Source of the DNA: Ardenticatenales bacterium
GTDB lineage: Bacteria; Chloroflexota; Anaerolineae; Promineifilales; Promineifilaceae
NCBI GenBank assembly: GCA_020634575.1
Contig: JACKBM010000081.1
Span: forward strand, 1-11,168
DNA length: 11,168 bases
Direction of reading: 5' to 3'
In this document: in pieces, positions 7,511-11,168 of the stretch
How positions within the stretch are numbered: the first letter of the stretch is position 1
Layout of the letters: every line of letters begins with the position of its first letter
The notes under the pieces: generated by a model
Seen by the model: only the letters and a program-made list of their open reading frames with translations
What the model was told of the DNA's origin: nothing
The model's database searches: none
Made by a program: the position numbers and the translations under genes

Positions 7511-7533
7511 GGTGTTTCCCCTGGGGAAATGCC
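7511..7533 (+). promoter_or_regulatory. Hairpin in the sucB-korA gap
   Basis: GGTGTTTCCC (7511-7520) and GGGAAATGCC (7524-7533) form a 10-bp stem with two G-U wobbles around a CTG loop. It is not followed by a T run, so it does not look like an intrinsic terminator. It could stabilise the end of the sucB message or shape the korA leader. It lies 57 bases before the korA ATG and does not cover its ribosome binding site (AAGGAG at 7578-7583). Confidence 0.4.
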
Positions 7534-7590
7534 CAACAAATAATCGTAACAAATCGGACAACCGTTCGAGAATGATTAAGGAGACCGCGT

Positions 7591-9429
7591 ATGAGCGTCA
7601 TGGCTGATGTTGCGCCGTCAGGTGAACTGAACGACGATCGCCCACCGATTGTCAATGATTTCTCCCTGGTGGTAGCAACTGCAAATGGTACGGGTAGCCA
7701 GACTTCCAACATGGCTATTTTGCGTGCCTGTTTCAAGATGGGTATTCCCGTCAATGGTAAAAATATTTTTCCTTCCAATATTCAGGGCTTGCCGACCTGG
7801 TACCATATCCGTCTGAGCAAAGACGGCTATATCGCCCGCCGGCATACCTCTGAGCTGCTGGTCGCCTTTAACGAGGTGACGGCAGAGGCGGACATTGCTG
7901 AGTTACCGGCCGGTGGCGTCTGCATCTACAATGCGGACTGGCGCTCGGTGCCGGAGCGGAGCGATGTCATCTTCTACGGCCTGCCGGTACGCCAGTTTGT
8001 GCGTGACACGGACACCAGGGGCAAGCTGCGCGACTACATCTCCAACATGGTTTATGTTGGCGGTATTTCCTGGCTGCTCGGTATCCCGCTGGAGGCTATT
8101 GACGAGGCGCTGGACAATCATTTCGGCTCCCGCCGCAAGCTGGTTGATAGCAACATGGCTGTGGTGCGCGAGGCGTACGAATGGGCCAGCGAGAACTGGA
8201 CCAAGCGTGACCCGTATCGGGTTGAGCCGATGGATGCGACCGCCGGCAAGATCATCATGACCGGTAATGAAGCGGCCGCCCTGGGCGCTGTCTTCGGTGG
8301 CATGACCTTCTGCGCCTGGTACCCCATCACCCCGTCTACCAGCCTGGTCGATGCCCTGAACTACTATCTGCCCCAGATGCGGCGGGATGAAGAAACGGGT
8401 ACCAACAGCTATGCTGTTGTGCAGGCGGAAGATGAGCTGGCGGCCATCGGCATGGTCCTCGGGGCCGGCTGGGCCGGCGCCCGGGCGATGACCGCAACCT
8501 CCGGCCCTGGTGTTTCCCTGATGGCTGAGTTTGCCGGTCTGGCCTACTTCGCTGAGATCCCGTCGGTCATCTGGGACATCCAGCGCGTCGGCCCCAGCAC
8601 TGGTCTGCCCACGCGTACCGGCCAGGGTGACATTATCTTCTCCTACTACCTGGGCCACGGTGACACCAACAACGTCCTGCTCTTCCCGGCCAGCATTGCT
8701 GAATGTTTTGAGTTCGGCACCACTGCCCTGAACCTGGCGGACCAGCTGCAAACGTTGGTGCTGGTCCTGAGCGACCTGGACCTGGGCATGAACAACTGGA
8801 TGTCCGACCCGTTCGAGTATCCGACGGAGCCGATCAATCGGGGTAAGGTGCTGACCGCTGAAGAGGTCGAGGCCAAGGGGTTTGCCCGTTACCGCGACCT
8901 GGACGGCGATGGTGTTGGCTACCGGACGTTGCCCGGCAACGAACATCCCAAGAGCGTTTACTTCACCCGCGGTACCGGCCACAATGCCGATGCGGTGTAC
9001 AGCGAGCGTGGTGACGATTGGCTGGATAACATGGACCGGTTGCGGCGTAAATTTGAAACCGCCCGGAACCTCGTGCCCGGCCCGGTTGTTGACAATCGGG
9101 GCACCACCAATGTGGGCATCATCTCCCTGGGCACAACCCAGTACGCCATCGAAGAAGCGCTGGATCGCTTGGAGGCCAATGACATGCGGCCCGACTTCAT
9201 GCGGTTGCGGGCTCTGCCCATCAACGATGAGGTGAAGCAGTTTATCGCCGATCATGACCGGGTGTATGTAATCGAGATGAACCGGGATGGTCAGCTGCAT
9301 AAAATCCTGCAGGTCGAAGTTCCGGAAATGGCAACCAAGCTCCATTCAATTGCCTTCATGGATGGTATGCCGCTGACCGCGCGCTGGTTAGTGGAAACGT
9401 TTGAGGCGGCGGAGGAAAAAAATGGGTAG
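7591..9429 (+). CDS. korA: 2-oxoacid:acceptor oxidoreductase, alpha subunit (gamma-alpha fusion, KorA type)
   Basis: With KorB this enzyme oxidatively decarboxylates a 2-oxoacid to its acyl-CoA, giving electrons to ferredoxin or a similar carrier; the KOR-type layout and position next to sucAB suggest 2-oxoglutarate. The 612 residues fuse two domains. The gamma-like domain (about 22-200) contains N32-G-T-G-S-Q-T-S and N58-I-F-P-S-N-I-Q-G-L-P-T-W-Y. The alpha pyrimidine-binding domain (about 218-410) contains the hallmark Y244-P-I-T-P-S-T, T301-A-T-S-G-P-G-V-S-L and Q331-R-V-G-P-S-T-G-L-P-T. A C-terminal domain II (about 500-600) follows. The stretch D436-L-D-G-D-G looks like a calcium loop but lacks the closing acid. 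The glycine-rich start differs from the more usual G-x-G-G-x-G. AAGGAG (7578-7583) lies 7 bases before the ATG, fixing the start. It overlaps korB by 8 bases. The substrate assignment is less sure than the family. Confidence 0.92.
   Translation: MSVMADVAPSGELNDDRPPIVNDFSLVVATANGTGSQTSNMAILRACFKMGIPVNGKNIFPSNIQGLPTWYHIRLSKDGYIARRHTSELLVAFNEVTAEADIAELPAGGVCIYNADWRSVPERSDVIFYGLPVRQFVRDTDTRGKLRDYISNMVYVGGISWLLGIPLEAIDEALDNHFGSRRKLVDSNMAVVREAYEWASENWTKRDPYRVEPMDATAGKIIMTGNEAAALGAVFGGMTFCAWYPITPSTSLVDALNYYLPQMRRDEETGTNSYAVVQAEDELAAIGMVLGAGWAGARAMTATSGPGVSLMAEFAGLAYFAEIPSVIWDIQRVGPSTGLPTRTGQGDIIFSYYLGHGDTNNVLLFPASIAECFEFGTTALNLADQLQTLVLVLSDLDLGMNNWMSDPFEYPTEPINRGKVLTAEEVEAKGFARYRDLDGDGVGYRTLPGNEHPKSVYFTRGTGHNADAVYSERGDDWLDNMDRLRRKFETARNLVPGPVVDNRGTTNVGIISLGTTQYAIEEALDRLEANDMRPDFMRLRALPINDEVKQFIADHDRVYVIEMNRDGQLHKILQVEVPEMATKLHSIAFMDGMPLTARWLVETFEAAEEKNG
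9411..9415 (+). promoter_or_regulatory. Ribosome binding site that sets the korB start
   Basis: GGAGG lies inside the end of korA, followed by six A residues and then ATG at 9422. This ideal spacing favours 9422 over an in-frame TTG at 9401, which would add only a basic M-R-R-R-R-K-K leader encoded by the ribosome binding site itself. Confidence 0.85.
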
Positions 9430-10459
9430 TCGTAGAATTAGCGTAAATGATATTGGCCTGAGCAAGGCCGACTACAACGGACGGCCAACCACGCTCTGCC
9501 AGGGCTGTGGCCACAACTCGATTTCCAGCCAGATTATCCAGGTTGCTTACGAGTTGAGCATCAAGCCGTATGAGATCGTCAAACTGAGCGGTATCGGCTG
9601 CTCCAGCAAATCGCCGGCCTATTTCCTGGGCCGGACCCATGGGTTCAACGCGCTGCACGGGCGTATGCCTTCGATCGCTACGGGCGCGCTGATGGCCAAT
9701 CACAGCCTGCGCGCCATCGGCGTATCGGGCGACGGCGACACGGCCAGCATCGGCATGGGCCAGTTCAAGCATATGATGCGGCGGAACGTGCGCATGGTCT
9801 ACATCGTCGAAAACAATGGTGTTTACGGCCTGACCAAAGGCCAGTTCTCGGCGACGGCAGATGAGGGCCAGAAGCTGAAATATGCCGGCACCAACGAGTT
9901 GCCGCCCATCGACATCTGTATGGAAGCGATTCTGGCCGGCTGCGGCTTCGTGGCCCGCTCCTTCTCCGGCGATCCGAAGCAGGTGCGTGAGCTGCTGAAG
10001 GCGGCGCTGAGCCATCGCGGCACGGCCGTGCTGGACATCATCAGCCCCTGTGTGGCGTTCAACAACCATGACTCCTCGACCAAGAGCTACAACTATGGCA
10101 AGGATCATGAAGAGCCGCTGCATGACATCGGCTGGGTGGCGCCGGCCGAAGAGATCATGATTGAGGATTATGAGCCGGGCGAGATGCAGGTTGTTGAGCT
10201 GCATGACGGTTCGCAGATTCAGCTGCGCAAGCTGGACAACGACTATGACCCGCAGGACAAAATGGGCGCGCTGCACCGGCTGCAATGGGCCGAGCAGCAG
10301 CGGGAGTTCATCACCGGCCTGATCTACTTCAACCCGGATCGGGAGTCGCTGGCGGAAGATAGCAATCTGCCCCAGAACACGGTGCTGGCCCACCTGGATG
10401 ACGCGCACCTTCGCCCGCCAAAAGCGGCGCTGGAAAAGCTCATGAAAGGGCTGCAATAA
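9422..10459 (+). CDS. korB: 2-oxoacid:acceptor oxidoreductase, beta subunit (KorB type)
   Basis: This is the catalytic ThDP and [4Fe-4S] subunit that works with KorA. At 345 residues it is typical of KorB. The four cluster cysteines are visible: C26-x-G-C29 (L-C-Q-G-C-G), C60 (S-G-I-G-C) and C210 (I-S-P-C). The ThDP-Mg motif is V101-S-G-D-G-D106 through N131-N132, with V134-Y-G-L-T-K-G-Q141 next to it; the T-K-G-Q form is common in 2-oxoglutarate enzymes. The C-terminal part (about 235-345) is the variable tail of the family. The ATG overlaps the last 8 bases of korA and has its own strong ribosome binding site, so the subunits should be made in step. A strong terminator follows 45 bases after the stop, closing the unit. 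No ferredoxin gene is in the window, so the electron acceptor is not known. Strand and frame are certain; the exact 2-oxoacid is inferred. Confidence 0.94.
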   Translation: MGSRRISVNDIGLSKADYNGRPTTLCQGCGHNSISSQIIQVAYELSIKPYEIVKLSGIGCSSKSPAYFLGRTHGFNALHGRMPSIATGALMANHSLRAIGVSGDGDTASIGMGQFKHMMRRNVRMVYIVENNGVYGLTKGQFSATADEGQKLKYAGTNELPPIDICMEAILAGCGFVARSFSGDPKQVRELLKAALSHRGTAVLDIISPCVAFNNHDSSTKSYNYGKDHEEPLHDIGWVAPAEEIMIEDYEPGEMQVVELHDGSQIQLRKLDNDYDPQDKMGALHRLQWAEQQREFITGLIYFNPDRESLAEDSNLPQNTVLAHLDDAHLRPPKAALEKLMKGLQ

Positions 10460-10504
10460 TCGCAAATCTTTGTTGCCGTCAGGCAGCATGATAGTTTGTA
10501 AGTG

Positions 10505-10538
10505 ACGGGGTTTACTCTACTGAGTAGACCCCGTTTTC
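10505..10538 (+). terminator. Intrinsic terminator of korAB
   Basis: CGGGGTTTACTC (10506-10517) and GAGTAGACCCCG (10522-10533) form a 12-bp stem with a single U-G wobble around a TACT loop. The stem is followed by TTTTC (10534-10538). A505 can add one more pair with T534. It works in the + direction only, since there is no A run on the left side to serve the other strand. It isolates korAB from ribF. Confidence 0.9.
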
Positions 10539-10552
10539 TGTGCCGATTCGGG

Positions 10553-10558
10553 TACAAT
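10553..10558 (+). promoter_or_regulatory. Candidate -10 element of ribF
   Basis: TACAAT matches TATAAT at 5 of 6 positions and lies 48 bases before the ribF ATG, right after the korB terminator, where a new promoter is needed. No good -35 is visible at 16-18 bases; the sequence there overlaps the terminator stem. The four following bases repeat those after the -10 proposed at 951-956. Confidence 0.35.
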
Positions 10559-10606
10559 AGGCGATCGGGTCCGGAAAAATTAAAACGGACAGGACTAGCT
10601 TTACTT

Positions 10607-11168
10607 ATGGCTGAAAGGCAGATACTGGTTGAATCATTGGCGGAAATCCCGGAGCGGTTGCCGGTTTACCTGGCAGTGGGCGTTTTTGATGGCGTTCATC
10701 TGGGGCACCAGCAGCTTCTGCGACAGATGGTGGCGGAGGCGGAGGCGGCCGGTTGTGTGCCGGCGGTGCTGACCTTTTTTCCTCATCCGGCGCGGGTGAT
10801 TCGCGGGGCAACCGGCCGGTATTACCTCAACCGCCCCCACGAACGGACCACCTACCTGGCCGAACTGGGTATTCGCCTCATCGTCCTGCAAACCTTTGAT
10901 GACGCCTTTCGCCAGATTCGGGCCGCTGATTTTGTCCAGCTCCTGCGCCAACACCTCGATCTGCGTCAGCTCTGGGGTAGTGATTTCTCCCTGGGCTACC
11001 AGGGCAAGGGGGATTACGACTTCCTCCGCCAACAGGGCGAAGCCTTTGATTTTGTGGTGCGCCGGCTGGAGATCAAGGCGGAAGTTGCTGGAGAGCCGGT
11101 CAGCAGCAGCCGCATCCGCCAGGCGCTGGCCGAGGGTGATATCCCGCTGGCCAATCGCTGCCTGACCC
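10607..11168 (+). CDS. ribF: Bifunctional riboflavin kinase/FAD synthetase, N-terminal part (runs off the window)
   Basis: RibF phosphorylates riboflavin to FMN and adenylates FMN to FAD. The first 187 residues are present and the frame is open to the window edge, so only the FAD synthetase (nucleotidyltransferase) domain is seen; the riboflavin kinase domain should follow outside. Motifs are G25-V-F-D-G-V-H31-L-G-H34 (the H-x-G-H nucleotidyltransferase signature), T57-F-F-P-H-P-A-R-V, G124-S-D-F-S-L-G-Y-Q-G-K-G-D136 (the family's second phosphate-binding loop) and S166-S-S-R-I-R-Q-A-L-A-E-G-D178. The Shine-Dalgarno is modest (AGGA at 10591-10594, 12 bases upstream). It is separated from korB by a terminator and so is not part of that operon. 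A link to the E3 flavoprotein of the neighbouring complex is conceivable but nothing shows it. Confidence 0.93.
   Translation, partial: MAERQILVESLAEIPERLPVYLAVGVFDGVHLGHQQLLRQMVAEAEAAGCVPAVLTFFPHPARVIRGATGRYYLNRPHERTTYLAELGIRLIVLQTFDDAFRQIRAADFVQLLRQHLDLRQLWGSDFSLGYQGKGDYDFLRQQGEAFDFVVRRLEIKAEVAGEPVSSSRIRQALAEGDIPLANRCLT

Larger units (their letters stand above)
472..10820. repeat. Dispersed 10-bp palindrome ACCGGCCGGT, nine exact copies
   Basis: Exact copies begin at 472, 1218, 2424, 3878, 5032, 5537, 7256, 7905 and 10811. All are inside genes, and all three codon phases occur: T-G-R at 1218, 3878, 5537 and 10811; P-A-G at 472, 5032 and 7905; D-R-P-V at 2424 and 7256. The repeat is therefore a property of the DNA and not of a protein motif. 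The 8-base core CCGGCCGG also occurs without both flanks at 2873, 5250, 5454 and 6717. With 60 % GC about 0.03 copies of the 10-mer would be expected here. Counts were made by eye. Confidence 0.8.

Noticed and set aside
7903..9345. 480-codon antisense open frame across korA
   Set aside because: Long antisense frames are a by-product of GC-rich codon bias. Its translation shows no recognisable domain, while korA on the + strand is clear.
9356..10489. 377-codon antisense open frame across korB
   Set aside because: It would read through the korA/korB junction and all cluster-cysteine motifs on the opposite strand and has no family features.

Overview
The window is about 60 % GC with every supported gene on the + strand. 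It looks like bacterial chromosome carrying central-metabolism genes. The mix fits a free-living, at least facultatively aerobic bacterium: a complete-type 2-oxoglutarate dehydrogenase E1/E2 pair, a fused-alpha 2-oxoacid:acceptor oxidoreductase and a FadR/GntR regulator. My best guess is Chloroflexota, from the look of the proteins only and with low to moderate confidence; there is no rRNA or other marker to place it. No phage, transposon, CRISPR or defence gene is visible.

Layout. Positions 1-397 hold no convincing gene. They contain three short hairpin-bearing tandem repeats at the left edge, an AT-richer stretch with possible nested RNA helices, a pyrimidine tract, and a strong intrinsic terminator 46 bases before the first gene. 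Positions 398-2515 carry a GNAT acetyltransferase and two different class I SAM methyltransferases that overlap by ATGA. After a clear sigma-70-type promoter and a perfect 19-bp palindrome comes a tight cluster (2664-7416): an FCD-type GntR regulator, 2-oxoglutarate dehydrogenase E1 (sucA) 2 bases downstream, and dihydrolipoyl succinyltransferase E2 (sucB) 5 bases after that. A 174-base gap with a candidate promoter and a hairpin leads to korA and korB (7591-10459), which overlap by 8 bases and end at a strong terminator. The 5' part of ribF (FAD synthetase/riboflavin kinase) runs off the right end.

How the genes fit together. SucA and SucB are two of the three components of the NAD-linked complex converting 2-oxoglutarate to succinyl-CoA; the E3 subunit (lpd) is not in the window. 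KorAB is the ThDP and iron-sulfur enzyme type that can run the same oxidation with ferredoxin or another low-potential acceptor. Two chemically different routes for the same TCA step may therefore sit side by side. The regulator-E1-E2 order resembles E. coli pdhR-aceEF, which suggests, as inference, that the FCD protein controls itself and sucAB through the palindrome downstream of its promoter.

The most striking signal not explained by genes is the 10-bp palindrome ACCGGCCGGT. It occurs nine times, is read in all three codon phases and lies in seven of the nine genes, against about 0.03 occurrences expected from base composition. It behaves like a highly iterated palindrome of the cyanobacterial HIP1 kind.
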